From NCBI GenBank assembly GCA_947165465.1, contig CAMVAM010000005.1:38266-102265 (forward strand): a DNA stretch of 64,000 bases, given 5' to 3'. Each line of letters starts with the position of its first letter. The first letter of the stretch is position 1. Shown one piece after another: positions 49,217 to 59,391 of the stretch. Under the pieces are notes generated by a model. It was given only the letters and a program-made list of their open reading frames with translations, was not told where the DNA came from and did not search any database. Made by a program: the position numbers and the translations under genes. This DNA is from an uncultured Candidatus Saccharibacteria bacterium. Lineage in GTDB: Bacteria > Patescibacteriota > Saccharimonadia > Saccharimonadales > Saccharimonadaceae.

Positions 49217-49849
49217 CTACTGATCGTCGATACAGTAAACACCAGCACCTTCAAGACGGTAGAGGACTGCGAAGTGACGCTTTTGTGATTGCTTCACAAC
49301 TTCACCTTCACAACGGCCACCTGGAACGATGTAAACTACGTGTTCAGAGAATGGGTTGTTACCACCGATGGTCCAACCGCCATCCTTCTCGACGAGCTTG
49401 GAGTTCTCAGAGTACTGAATGTTGCCGAGAGTACCGGAAGCATCCTTTGCCCAGTTGTCGGTAATGAGAACGCTATATGGAACACCTTCTGGATCTTCAA
49501 ATTCGTTGACCTTCTCCATTTCAGCTGCACCAGAGTTCATGTAATCACGTACGAACAAACATGCAGTATCGGTTGAGCCACAGTTGTTGCCTTCCTTGAA
49601 GTCAGACTTACCAGTGTAAACACCTGGGGATGGTAAGTTGTTACTCTTGGTGCTGTTGTTCGTCTGATATTGCACGAGGGAGGTATCGACACGAGACATG
49701 TCGTTACGACGAGCAGTATCACGCTGTGAACGCTGAAGAGCTGGGAGAGCTACGAACACCATGAGGAAGATAAGACCCGCGATAGCAAGCACGAGCACGA
49801 CTTCGATGATGGTGAAGCCCTGTTTAGTGTTAGTATTATTTTTTGCCAT
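49217..49849 (-). CDS. Type IV major-pilin-like prepilin (copy B)
   Basis: MAKNNTNTKQGFTIIEVVLVLAIAGLIFLMVFVALPALQRSQRDTARR. Confidence 0.92.
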   Translation of the reverse strand: MAKNNTNTKQGFTIIEVVLVLAIAGLIFLMVFVALPALQRSQRDTARRNDMSRVDTSLVQYQTNNSTKSNNLPSPGVYTGKSDFKEGNNCGSTDTACLFVRDYMNSGAAEMEKVNEFEDPEGVPYSVLITDNWAKDASGTLGNIQYSENSKLVEKDGGWTIGGNNPFSEHVVYIVPGGRCEGEVVKQSQKRHFAVLYRLEGAGVYCIDDQ

Positions 49850-49922
49850 AAATAAATCCTTTCTAGATTTTATGCTTAAGCTTATCATAACTTAAATTAA
49901 TCTAAAAATCAAGTATTTATTT

Positions 49923-51128
49923 TTAGGTCGCCACGCTGTTGACGAGAGAGTAAATCGGAAGCAGAGTACCACCTACTACCACACCGATAAGACCGGCCAT
50001 AATCACCATGAGAATTGGCTCGATCATCGTAGAAATACCATTAATCTGGTTATCGAGTTCCGTCTCATAAACTGCTGCAGCCTTACCAAGCATTTCATCA
50101 ATCTTACCGGATTCCTCACCAATCGAAGCCATCTGTGGAACTAGTGGCAACATATATTCACGATCACGAAGCGCTTCAGATAAAGCTTTACCACCTTTAA
50201 TGATGTCAAGTGATTTCGAATATTCTTCCTCGATCACCTTATTGCTGGTTGCATCAATTGCAATACGAATCGAATCAAGCATCGGCACGCCGGTTGCAAG
50301 CATCATCTCAGCCGTACGAGCAAAACGTGACACATAGAGCTTGCGGAATAAACCACCAAAGATTGGCACATGAATCTTCGTCGAATCAGCTACCTTATGA
50401 CCAAGCGGTGTATATTTAATAAAATAGAAAATTGAACCGCCAATGGCGAATACCACTATCGCCACTAGCCACCAGAAATTTGCGAAGAAATCGGTAATAC
50501 TCACGAGCGTTTGCGTAAGGCCTGGCAATTCCTTATCCATATCTTCATAGAGGTTCTTCACCTGCGGGACCACTGCCACCATCATGAATGCGAGCACTGC
50601 AATAATCACTACAAGAATAATGCCCGGATACACGAGTGCACCTTTAATCTTCGAAAGCATCGCCGCATCCTTTTCTTCCTGGTCAGCGAGACGTTTTAAG
50701 GCAAGATCAAGCGTACCGGAAGTTTCACCGGCTTGAATGAGCGCCGTATAAACACCGTTAAAGATTTCCGGATGTGCCGCAAATGATTCGTACAAACTCT
50801 TACCGGATTCTACGCTAGTCAAAATTTCTTCTGCAATTCCCTTCATCGACTTGTTTTCGGTCTGTTCAATCACGGTACGAAGCGAAGTCGCGAGCGGCAA
50901 CCCTGCGCCAATGAGTGTCGATAGCTGACGTGTAAACATGATGCGATCTTTGTTCTTGACGTGCTCTTTGCCACCGAAAATTCCACCGCCTTCCTCAACA
51001 ATTGAAAGTGGCGTAAATCCCTGTTCAATCAAAAGACGACCGGCGGTCTGCTCATTCTCAGCCTGAATATTGCCCTTGATGAGCTTGCCGTTTTCCTTTC
51101 CTCTCGCCTTATAATTGAAACGTTTCAT
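49923..51128 (-). CDS. pilC: Type IV pilus inner-membrane platform protein PilC
   Basis: FTRQLSTLIGAGLPLATSLRTV, IQAGETSGTLDLALKRLADQEE, IGEESGKIDEML. Confidence 0.95.
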   Translation of the reverse strand: MKRFNYKARGKENGKLIKGNIQAENEQTAGRLLIEQGFTPLSIVEEGGGIFGGKEHVKNKDRIMFTRQLSTLIGAGLPLATSLRTVIEQTENKSMKGIAEEILTSVESGKSLYESFAAHPEIFNGVYTALIQAGETSGTLDLALKRLADQEEKDAAMLSKIKGALVYPGIILVVIIAVLAFMMVAVVPQVKNLYEDMDKELPGLTQTLVSITDFFANFWWLVAIVVFAIGGSIFYFIKYTPLGHKVADSTKIHVPIFGGLFRKLYVSRFARTAEMMLATGVPMLDSIRIAIDATSNKVIEEEYSKSLDIIKGGKALSEALRDREYMLPLVPQMASIGEESGKIDEMLGKAAAVYETELDNQINGISTMIEPILMVIMAGLIGVVVGGTLLPIYSLVNSVAT

Positions 51129-51129
51129 T

Positions 51130-52212
51130 TTATCCTCTTACCAACCTATTAAGTTCGTTCATATCAACTGCATAGTCGCGAGCCGTATCATAAGAAATCA
51201 CGCCGGTCTGTACCAACTTCGCCAAAGTCCTGTCCATCGTCTGCATACCTTCGGCTGCACCGGTCTGGATCGCCGTATCAAGCTGGAAGGTCTTACCATC
51301 ACGAATAAGAGACCTAACTGCTGCATTTGCAATCATGATTTCTGCTGCAACCACACGTCCGCCACCAATCGCTGGGACCAGACGCTGCGAACAAATTGCA
51401 CAAAGCATGTTCGAAAGCTGTGAACGCACTTGCGGTTGCTGGTGTGATGGGAACACATCAATCATACGGTCGATGCTCTGTGCTGCCGAGTTCGTGTGGA
51501 GCGTTGCAAACACCAAGTGACCGGTTTCTGCAATCGTAATTGCTGCCTGAATCGTTTCAAGGTCGCGCATCTCACCAATGAGAACCACATCCGGGTCTTC
51601 ACGTAGTGCCGAACGTAGCGACGCGGCAAAGCTAAACGTATCATAATGAACTTCACGCTGCACGATAATCGAACGTTCAGACTTATGTGTAAATTCAATT
51701 GGGTCTTCAATCGTAATAATATGCTTGGAGCGCTCACGATTAATCTTATCGATGAGTGCTGCGAGCGTCGTAGACTTACCGGAACCCGTAGGACCGGTAA
51801 TGAGAACAAGGCCACGTGGATAATTTGCAAAGGTTTCCACGATTGATGGCATACCAAGCTCATTAATTGACTTAATCTGGTTTGGAATCAAACGAAATGC
51901 TGCCGCCATCTTACCACGTTCGTGGAAAGCATTCACACGGAAACGTGCGATATCACCAAATGCGAATGAATAATCAAATTCCTTATCTTTGAGATAAATC
52001 TTCTGCTGTTCTTCATCGAGCGTTGCGAAGATGACGTCCTTAATCATCTCTTCATTCATCGCCGGAGTACCAGCAATTGGCGTTAAGACACCATCAACAC
52101 GAAGAATCGGTGGCAAACCATATTGAATATGGATATCCGAAGCTTTCCTTCTGATACACTCTTCAAGTAGGCTTTCGATTCTTATTTGTATTTGTTGTCC
52201 ACCGTTTTCCAT
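51130..52212 (-). CDS. pilT: Type IV pilus retraction ATPase PilT
   Basis: GPTGSGKSTTLAALIDKINRE, REDPDVVLIGEMRDLETIQAAITIAETGHLVFATLHTNSAAQSIDRMIDVFP. Confidence 0.95.
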   Translation of the reverse strand: MENGGQQIQIRIESLLEECIRRKASDIHIQYGLPPILRVDGVLTPIAGTPAMNEEMIKDVIFATLDEEQQKIYLKDKEFDYSFAFGDIARFRVNAFHERGKMAAAFRLIPNQIKSINELGMPSIVETFANYPRGLVLITGPTGSGKSTTLAALIDKINRERSKHIITIEDPIEFTHKSERSIIVQREVHYDTFSFAASLRSALREDPDVVLIGEMRDLETIQAAITIAETGHLVFATLHTNSAAQSIDRMIDVFPSHQQPQVRSQLSNMLCAICSQRLVPAIGGGRVVAAEIMIANAAVRSLIRDGKTFQLDTAIQTGAAEGMQTMDRTLAKLVQTGVISYDTARDYAVDMNELNRLVRG

Positions 52213-52236
52213 ATTACCCTCATTATACCATAAACA

Positions 52237-54003
52237 TTATGACAAATCGCTCGCCACGCGGTTAACTTCATCAATTGTTGTAATGCCAGAAAGTACCTTT
52301 AGTATTCCATCCTGGCGCATCGTCACTGTACCTTTACTCTTTGCAAGACGCATAATCTCTGCCGCCGTCGAGTGAGAAATAATCAACTTCTGAATATCTT
52401 CATCCACCACGATAGTTTCATAAAGACCGGCACGACCTTTATAACCACCCGGGGTTTCCTTTGTTGCCATGCCTTTTGAAAGCATGTAGAAATTATCATT
52501 CTTAACCGGAAGTCCTGGATAACCAAGATCTTCACTCACCGCTGCGACATCCGCATCCTTCTTTGGTAATAACTCACCGACAATTTGGTTAATTCCCTCA
52601 GTCTCGAGTTCCGAAGATTTAAAGGTTTCTCTCTTTTCTGTAATACGACGGACCAAGCGCTGGCCAATCACCACGTTGAGCGTAGATGCGAGAAGGAACG
52701 GCTCAATACCCATATCGAGAAGACGTGGCAAGATACCTGCTGCAGAGTTGGTGTGTAGGGTTGAGAACACCAAGTGACCCGTAAGTGCTGCCTGTACCGC
52801 AAGACCGGCCGTTTCGGAGTCACGAATCTCACCCACCATTACCACGTCAGGGTCTTGACGAAGAATTGAGCGAAGCCCGTTCGCGAACGTAAGCCCAGCG
52901 TCCACATTTACCTGAATCTGGTTAATCCCGTCCATCTTATACTCAACCGGATCCTCAAGCGTCACAATGTTGATAGCTTCAGATTTAATCTTCTGGATGA
53001 GAGCATACAGCGTCGTAGACTTACCAGAACCCGTAGGACCGGAAGTCAGAATCATGCCATTTGGTTTATCAATACCATTTAATACATCACGGAGCGCTCT
53101 ACCGGCCATACCCATTTTATCGATTTCCATCGAAGTACCAGTTTTATCGAGAAGACGAATCACCACCTGCTCGCCCCAAGTTACTGGTGAAATTGCAATA
53201 CGAAGGTCAATCTCTTTTCCATCAACTAGCACTGTGAACTGGCCGTCCTGTGGTACACGGTGTTCATCAATTTTGAGGTTTGAAAGAATCTTAATACGAG
53301 AAACCAGTGCCGGCGCTACGTTCTTCGGTAAATCCATAATGCGACGAAGCACACCATCAATACGGCAACGAATAATGAGCGAACCTTCAAGTGGCTCAAT
53401 GTGAATATCGGATGCTTTCGTTTTAGCTGCATAGCTAAGAATCGTCGTAAGAGCTTTTGAAATCGGCGAGTCTTGCACAATGGTCTTAACATTGCTCTTC
53501 TCAGCCGCTTCTTCTTCATTACCTTCCTTCACGGCTTCAGTCACACCGGTAAGATCGCCGTGGCTCTTTTCAATCATTTCGCGAATGCCACGCTCAGATG
53601 ACATCCAAACCCGAATCGGGCGACCCATGAGGTTAGACAAATAGTCAGTTGCCTGGACGTTCGTCACATCCGCCATTGCAACATTTAGCATGCCGTCTTT
53701 TTCACCAAGCGGAATTGCGAGTTCACGAACCTGTGCATCCTGCGGAATCATTGAAAGAATGTCTTGCTCAATCGTAACATTCTTCAGTTCAACATAAGGT
53801 ACACCAATAAGCATAGCCGTGGCGCGTGCCACCATATCTTCATTTGCAACGCCTCTACGAGTGAGCTCACCAAGTACGGATTGTTCTGAACCAGAACCTT
53901 CAACTTCTGTACGAACGCTTTGAACAAGATTACTGTCTACCAAACCTTCGGCGACCAAAATATTGATGATATTATTTTCGGCCTCTTTAGTCAGTAGTGC
54001 CAT
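52237..54003 (-). CDS. pilB: Type IV pilus assembly ATPase PilB/GspE
   Basis: GPTGSGKSTTLYALIQKIKSE, RQDPDVVMVGEIRDSETAGLAVQAALTGHLVFSTLHTNSAAGILPRLLDMG. Confidence 0.93.
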   Translation of the reverse strand: MALLTKEAENNIINILVAEGLVDSNLVQSVRTEVEGSGSEQSVLGELTRRGVANEDMVARATAMLIGVPYVELKNVTIEQDILSMIPQDAQVRELAIPLGEKDGMLNVAMADVTNVQATDYLSNLMGRPIRVWMSSERGIREMIEKSHGDLTGVTEAVKEGNEEEAAEKSNVKTIVQDSPISKALTTILSYAAKTKASDIHIEPLEGSLIIRCRIDGVLRRIMDLPKNVAPALVSRIKILSNLKIDEHRVPQDGQFTVLVDGKEIDLRIAISPVTWGEQVVIRLLDKTGTSMEIDKMGMAGRALRDVLNGIDKPNGMILTSGPTGSGKSTTLYALIQKIKSEAINIVTLEDPVEYKMDGINQIQVNVDAGLTFANGLRSILRQDPDVVMVGEIRDSETAGLAVQAALTGHLVFSTLHTNSAAGILPRLLDMGIEPFLLASTLNVVIGQRLVRRITEKRETFKSSELETEGINQIVGELLPKKDADVAAVSEDLGYPGLPVKNDNFYMLSKGMATKETPGGYKGRAGLYETIVVDEDIQKLIISHSTAAEIMRLAKSKGTVTMRQDGILKVLSGITTIDEVNRVASDLS

Positions 54004-54415
54004 TTTCGTTATCCCCGTTTTCTTCGCCGTTTTGGTTTTGGTTTTCGTTCTCGTTTTCTTCTTCGTTGTTTTCTTCTTCGTTATTCTCTTCTTTGTTATT
54101 TTCTTCTTCGTCTTCTTCTTCCTGGTTGTTGTTCTGGTTGTTCTGGTTGTAATCAGTTACGATTTCATCATTACAAATACCATTATCGCCCATATTCTTA
54201 CAATCACCGACATACACCTCAACCGTTGGGTTCACCGAACGATAATTAAAGATTTCTGAATCCGGTTCCGTCAAACTAAAACTTTCCTCATTGGCAAGTT
54301 TTGTAATCGTCACACTCATTTCATCAAAGTTTGGAAGGAACATTCCACAAACGAAGTATGCTACAAGTGCACCTACAACCGCCGCGAAAATTGATGTCAC
54401 TAAGTCTTGTTTCAT
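53987..54415 (-). CDS. Membrane-anchored protein with acidic E/N/Q low-complexity tail, in T4P operon
   Basis: N-terminal TM; tail EEEDEEENNKEENNEEENNEEENENENQNQN. Confidence 0.65.
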   Translation of the reverse strand: MKQDLVTSIFAAVVGALVAYFVCGMFLPNFDEMSVTITKLANEESFSLTEPDSEIFNYRSVNPTVEVYVGDCKNMGDNGICNDEIVTDYNQNNQNNNQEEEDEEENNKEENNEEENNEEENENENQNQNGEENGDNENGTTD

Positions 54416-55290
54416 CTCTTAGTTCCTTTCGATGCTTTAATTGTTTGTGTTGTTTCGGAAAGCTCAGATGGACTCATGTAAAATGCCGATGCCTGTGCCT
54501 GAAGCACTAGCTTTCCGCCCTGCGCCCATTCAATCGTTGCACGTTCAATGTTAAATTCACGAATTGAACGCTCAACATTTTCAAGGAATCCGACCGTAGT
54601 TGGAGTTTCCGATTCTACTGAAAGACGCACAGAAATCGACTTAAGCATTGCACCATAATTCGATTCACCAGAAGCACCGGTCGGGCTGAGCGTTTCCGGC
54701 TCAATACCAGTGAGAAGGAAGATTTTATTAAGGCTTGAGAGGAGTGCTTCCTCGTTCCTAAATGCTGGGATTGCATCCGGAATAATACGTAATGCCGAGC
54801 AGCTCTGAATGAGTTCGCTTGCTTTCACGAGATCATCATCAGTATCTGCATTGTTGTAAATCTCATTGAGTTCGTCATAGCTGTATTTCTTACCGGTAAA
54901 CGGATTAATACAACCGGAAGAACTTTCCTTTGGCACTGAGTTTAGAGCCGTATTCGCAGCAAGATTATCAATAATGTTCGCCCTTAGTGTTCCCGGAATT
55001 GAAGAAACATCAATTGAATCCGGTCTACAGTTCTTTAATTCTTCATCAGAATAGATGGAGCCTTTTGGCTTTTTACAAACACCAATATCACGAATTGCAT
55101 TCGAATATGACACAATTGATTTATCTTCTTCTGCAATTACTTCCGAGTTAAATGAAATCTGTTTAATGAAATAGAAGATTAATGAAATTGCTACACCAAG
55201 GAAGATTGATGCACCGAGCACCGCAAGAAGCACATACTGCTGTGCTTGCGAAATCTTCGCACGTTTTTCAATTGCTACTTCTTTCGCCAT
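54412..55290 (-). CDS. pilO: PilO-like protein
   Basis: Position between pilN-like and pilB; N-terminal TM, coiled region and late alpha/beta segment. Confidence 0.65.
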   Translation of the reverse strand: MAKEVAIEKRAKISQAQQYVLLAVLGASIFLGVAISLIFYFIKQISFNSEVIAEEDKSIVSYSNAIRDIGVCKKPKGSIYSDEELKNCRPDSIDVSSIPGTLRANIIDNLAANTALNSVPKESSSGCINPFTGKKYSYDELNEIYNNADTDDDLVKASELIQSCSALRIIPDAIPAFRNEEALLSSLNKIFLLTGIEPETLSPTGASGESNYGAMLKSISVRLSVESETPTTVGFLENVERSIREFNIERATIEWAQGGKLVLQAQASAFYMSPSELSETTQTIKASKGTKR

Positions 55291-55292
55291 TT

Positions 55293-56531
55293 CTAATTAC
55301 CTCCTCGATTCTTACTGTCATTACAACTCGTATCATTCGGATCGCAGTCAGATGCTCTTTGTGTAAACATGTCTTGAATCTGGACATAGGAATCCGTCAC
55401 GTTGTAACGACCGGATGGACCGAATGAAAGCACATGATGATTGCTAAACTTGTAAACTTCCGGCGTTAATGTGATAGTCGCCGAGAAGCGAAGCACTAAT
55501 TCATCCGAGCTATCACGACCGTTTGAAGAATCCGTGATTCTGATGCCATCCGAACCATCTGGTACTAGGTAGCAGCTTTCATTTGTGCTAGACCAAGACA
55601 CTGCACCGGTATTTGGGTTTTCAACACCAGAGTATCTGATACATTCGCTTTCAAAATGCTCTACTCCGGAAACCGCACCACTTAGATTCATGTAAGGCTC
55701 GCCTTCTACTTCTTCAGTCTTATACCAATCTGAGAATTGTGGTGTACGCCAAATCTTTACTACAGTTTGATCATCATAAGTTTCCGTAGTGTAGCCTTCG
55801 GTACGACGATAAACTTCCGCTTCGGACAATGCCTCATCGGCTTTAGCAGCTTCTTCATCGTCTTCGTCCTCAGAATTTGTTACTTCAAGTGGTTCATAGG
55901 ATGGATTACAGCCTTCACCGGTAATTAACCAATAAGCATAATTTCCTCTTTCAGCATCTGAGAAAGTTGCACCATCATTACCGGACTCGATAATACAATA
56001 AGCCGGAATCGTGTTGCCATTCTTATCTACATAATTACCATAATCATAGCGCATGTACTGCATACTCTTCTTAAACGAATCAAGCACATTGTAATCGATG
56101 TATGGCGGCTCACCAGCGTTTGCCTGTGCATCAAATGTAATCGTTGGTTGAGTACCGGTTAAATCGATATTAAGCTCAGAAATCTTAATCACATCTGCAC
56201 CCTTTGGCAGAAGCGCGGTAAGAATACCAAACGAACGCGAAAGCAATTTCTTATTTTTCGAAATCGACGAAAGATTGGTTAGCTGATCGCGAATCGTGAG
56301 AAAGTCCGTCAAATCGCCATAGGATTTGAGTTTCTTCGACATCGTCTCAATCTTCGTTTTGTTACCGTCAGCAATTGCCTGTTGACCACCGGCAATCGTT
56401 GCAAATAGCAAAATCACACCAACGCTAACTGATGCTACAATGATACAGACGAAAAAGATGAAGTTCCTGAGCTTCAGGGCCTTAATCATCTCCTCCTTAA
56501 TATCCGGAACCAGGTTGATTTCACGAGCCAT
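55293..56531 (-). CDS. pilN: PilN-like protein with large internal insertion
   Basis: N-terminus MAREINLVPDIKEEMIKALKLRNFIFFVCIIVASVSVGVIL; adjacent to pilM. Confidence 0.7.
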   Translation of the reverse strand: MAREINLVPDIKEEMIKALKLRNFIFFVCIIVASVSVGVILLFATIAGGQQAIADGNKTKIETMSKKLKSYGDLTDFLTIRDQLTNLSSISKNKKLLSRSFGILTALLPKGADVIKISELNIDLTGTQPTITFDAQANAGEPPYIDYNVLDSFKKSMQYMRYDYGNYVDKNGNTIPAYCIIESGNDGATFSDAERGNYAYWLITGEGCNPSYEPLEVTNSEDEDDEEAAKADEALSEAEVYRRTEGYTTETYDDQTVVKIWRTPQFSDWYKTEEVEGEPYMNLSGAVSGVEHFESECIRYSGVENPNTGAVSWSSTNESCYLVPDGSDGIRITDSSNGRDSSDELVLRFSATITLTPEVYKFSNHHVLSFGPSGRYNVTDSYVQIQDMFTQRASDCDPNDTSCNDSKNRGGN

Positions 56532-57577
56532 TAGTCGTTACTCCTTTCCGACAAGCCAATCACTACTGCAAATTCACTAGCGACCGGCATGAGTGCCTGT
56601 TTTTGATCCGGCATCGTGCGTACCATCTGCCATGGATCACCTTTCATCGTCGGAACATTCGTCCTTGCTTCAATGTATTCTGGGAACAAAGGAATTCTAC
56701 TTGCATAGCCGGAAAGTACAATACCACCGACCTTACCATTTAAGTACTTGGTCTGGAAGAAACGCACCGACTTCGTGAGTTCAGATGCATAACCTTCAAG
56801 CACATGACTAAGTGTCTTAAACACTTGGCCTTCAACTTTGTCTTCTGCCAAACCGAATTTCAGAATGAACTGGCGAGCTTGGTCTTCGCGTACATCAAGA
56901 CCACCGGCCAAAGTTTTTACGAAATTCGAGAAACCACCAGGAATTGTACGCACCAGGCGTGGTTGGTTGCGATAAACAATCACTAGGTCGGTTGACTTTT
57001 CACCAAGGTCTACAATCATCGTTGCATCCATTGCGCCAGGAATTGCTAGAGCTCTAGCCATCGCTAGTGGCTCCGGCTCCATCGCAATAATATTAAGTCC
57101 GGTCTTCTCAATCGTTTCCATAGTCGATTCGGCATATTCCTTCGCAATCGAAGAAACTAAAACTTCCGTCTTTGCCGGATCATTTGGGCTTGGCCCTAGA
57201 ATCACATAATCTGCCTTAGCATCACTCATTGCCATCGGCACATATTTATCAATCTCATACTTAAAGGCCTTTGCAAGTTCCTTTTCCGGCATCGTATCAG
57301 TCTCAACAATCGAAGTAAAGGTTTTGCCGGCCGGAAGCCCAATTGCAATATTTTTCGTCTTAATACCTGCCTGATTGACGGCACCCATAATCGCCTCGCC
57401 GAGTCTCTTTCGGCCAAGCTCTGAGCTATCTGCAATTACCTTTTGATCAACTGGCACATAAGCGTATTTTATAAGTTGCCAACCATGCTGGCTACTACCA
57501 GAAAGTTGCACGATACGCATCGAATTAGTCCCAATATCAAGGGAGAAGAAATCGCCCACGCCATGTAATAAGTTCAT
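56531..57577 (-). CDS. pilM: Type IV pilus assembly protein PilM (actin-like)
   Basis: FFSLDIGTNSMRIVQL, IVDLGEKSTDLVIVYRNQPRLVRTIPGGF; TATAAT-N6-ATG. Confidence 0.92.
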   Translation of the reverse strand: MNLLHGVGDFFSLDIGTNSMRIVQLSGSSQHGWQLIKYAYVPVDQKVIADSSELGRKRLGEAIMGAVNQAGIKTKNIAIGLPAGKTFTSIVETDTMPEKELAKAFKYEIDKYVPMAMSDAKADYVILGPSPNDPAKTEVLVSSIAKEYAESTMETIEKTGLNIIAMEPEPLAMARALAIPGAMDATMIVDLGEKSTDLVIVYRNQPRLVRTIPGGFSNFVKTLAGGLDVREDQARQFILKFGLAEDKVEGQVFKTLSHVLEGYASELTKSVRFFQTKYLNGKVGGIVLSGYASRIPLFPEYIEARTNVPTMKGDPWQMVRTMPDQKQALMPVASEFAVVIGLSERSND

Positions 57578-57601
57578 AAAATAATTATAAGCTTAAACTT
57601 T

Positions 57602-58171
57602 TTATTTTGCAAGAATTAAATCGTAAAAACGCTCTAAATTGCCTGTCCGGCCCTTCAAGTCGTTATCCCTTTTATTCATCACAATAAAACTATTCGACTT
57701 CAGAAAATATTCAAAATCTTTAATTATCTGCCGACGAATAGCTTCATTTTTTACTACACCTTTATTCAGCTGCCCAGGCTTCGCTTCAAATTGTGGTTTT
57801 AGCATCACGAGAAATCTCGTGCTTGGTTTACTTAAATGAATCTTCGCATATTTTAGGATTTTTGCGAGCGACACAAACGAAACGTCCGCTACAATCACGT
57901 CCGGCTTTTCTTCTTCCGGAAGACGAAAATCAAACACATTGGTTTTTTCATGTAAATCAATGCGTTCGTCGAATCTGAGCGGCGCTTTCATTTGGTTCGT
58001 ACCTTTTTCCACGGCAATTACTTTTTTCGCACCATTTTTTAATGCGAGTTCAGTAAATCCCCCCGTTGATGAACCAATATCAAGCACCACTTTGTTCTTA
58101 AAATCAAAATTGAAGGCACGTGCTGCACCTTCAATTTTGAGATAGCCTCTATTTACGGCCGCGGTATTCAT
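57602..58171 (-). CDS. TlyA/FtsJ-family rRNA methyltransferase lacking the usual S4 domain
   Basis: NRGYLKIEGAARAF..KVVLDIGSSTGGFTELALKNGAKKVIAVEKG; start overlaps efp end. Confidence 0.85.
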   Translation of the reverse strand: MNTAAVNRGYLKIEGAARAFNFDFKNKVVLDIGSSTGGFTELALKNGAKKVIAVEKGTNQMKAPLRFDERIDLHEKTNVFDFRLPEEEKPDVIVADVSFVSLAKILKYAKIHLSKPSTRFLVMLKPQFEAKPGQLNKGVVKNEAIRRQIIKDFEYFLKSNSFIVMNKRDNDLKGRTGNLERFYDLILAK

Positions 58172-58706
58172 AAGTATCTGTGTCCACCGAAACAATTTCA
58201 CCCTGCTTAATAAATGCAGGAACTTTGATTACGACGCCGGTTTCGAGCGTGGCATCCTTCATTACGGAAGAAGTGGTATCACCCTTCACTGCAGTTTCCG
58301 TATAAGTGACTTCGAGCCACAAGTTCTTTGGGAGTACCAAATTAATTGGTGTTCCATTATAGAACTGGATTTCCATTTCATCACCATCTTTCATGAAATC
58401 TTTCATGTCGCCGACCATGTCAGCTGAAAGTTCATATTGTTCAAAAGACTCTGGATCCATGAAATAGAATTTCTCGTCGTCACGGTAAAGATACTGCACC
58501 TTGCGGGTAGTAACTTCTGCCGGCTCGATTTTTTCTTGGCCTTTGAAAGTTTTTGGAAGAAGCGCACCGGTCACGAGATTTTTAACTTTCACGTTGACGA
58601 TAGAACCGCCTCTACCCATTACTTTTTGGGAGTACTCTACCACCTTATACGGCTGGCCGTCTAAAGTAATCAGAGTATTCTTCTTTAGATCTGTTGGTCC
58701 GTACAT
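58149..58706 (-). CDS. efp: Elongation factor P
   Basis: LDGQPYKVVEYSQKVMGRGGSIVNVKVKNLVTGALL, TASSVMKDATLETGVVIKVPAFI-type C-terminus. Confidence 0.95.
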   Translation of the reverse strand: MYGPTDLKKNTLITLDGQPYKVVEYSQKVMGRGGSIVNVKVKNLVTGALLPKTFKGQEKIEPAEVTTRKVQYLYRDDEKFYFMDPESFEQYELSADMVGDMKDFMKDGDEMEIQFYNGTPINLVLPKNLWLEVTYTETAVKGDTTSSVMKDATLETGVVIKVPAFIKQGEIVSVDTDTYEYRGRK

Positions 58707-58717
58707 TTTTCGACTCC

Positions 58718-58915
58718 TTAATTATTTGATACAAATGGCAATAATGCTAGATGACGTGCACGCTTAATTGCAGTTGCAAGTTGACGCTGTTGCTTAGCTG
58801 AAAGACCAGTTTTTGAAATTGGTTCAATACGGCCATAAGTGTCAATGTAACGTTGCAAAGTCTTCGTATCACGATAGTCGAAATAAAGATTTGGATCATT
58901 CTTGAATTTTTTCAT
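58718..58915 (-). CDS. rpsR: 30S ribosomal protein S18
   Basis: [50 protein letters not shown]. Confidence 0.96.
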   Translation of the reverse strand: MKKFKNDPNLYFDYRDTKTLQRYIDTYGRIEPISKTGLSAKQQRQLATAIKRARHLALLPFVSNN

Positions 58916-58944
58916 TTTGCATCCTTCCTTCGCTAGTTAGTTTA

Positions 58945-59388
58945 TTAAAATGGGACTTCACTGAGATCAATTTCTTCCGGGATATCCTCAGGAATGTTGT
59001 CCTCCTGTGAGGCATTGCCTGCTGGAGCACTGTATCCTGCCGAAGCATTACCACCGTCACGTCCACCGACAAAGTTAAAATCTTCAACTACAATTTCAAC
59101 ACTTGAACGCTTGTTGCCATTCTTGTCTTCCCAAGCACGTTGGTTCAAGCGGCCGGAAACCAGCACGCCGTTACCTTTTTTACCATATTGGGCAATCGTC
59201 TCGGCAAGTTTGCCCCAAGCGGAACAATCGATAAACGATACTTCTTCTTTTTGTTCGCCGTCAGTACCGCGATAAGTGCGATTAACGGCTACCGTAAAGC
59301 TACAAACTGACGAACCACCGGTAGTAGTACGAAGTTCTGGGTCACGGGTAATGTTACCAGTGATAATTGCTTTGGAAAATCCGCGCAT
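58945..59388 (-). CDS. ssb: Single-stranded DNA-binding protein
   Basis: FSKAIITGNITRDPELRTTTGGSSVCSFTVAVNR; acidic C-terminal tip DLSEVPF. Confidence 0.96.
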   Translation of the reverse strand: MRGFSKAIITGNITRDPELRTTTGGSSVCSFTVAVNRTYRGTDGEQKEEVSFIDCSAWGKLAETIAQYGKKGNGVLVSGRLNQRAWEDKNGNKRSSVEIVVEDFNFVGGRDGGNASAGYSAPAGNASQEDNIPEDIPEEIDLSEVPF

Positions 59389-59391
59389 AAA

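Noticed and set aside
53987-54259. Plus-strand 98-aa hydrophobic ORF (FVLVFFFVVFF...)
   Set aside because: Antisense of the GAA/AAC-rich acidic tail; low-complexity artefact.
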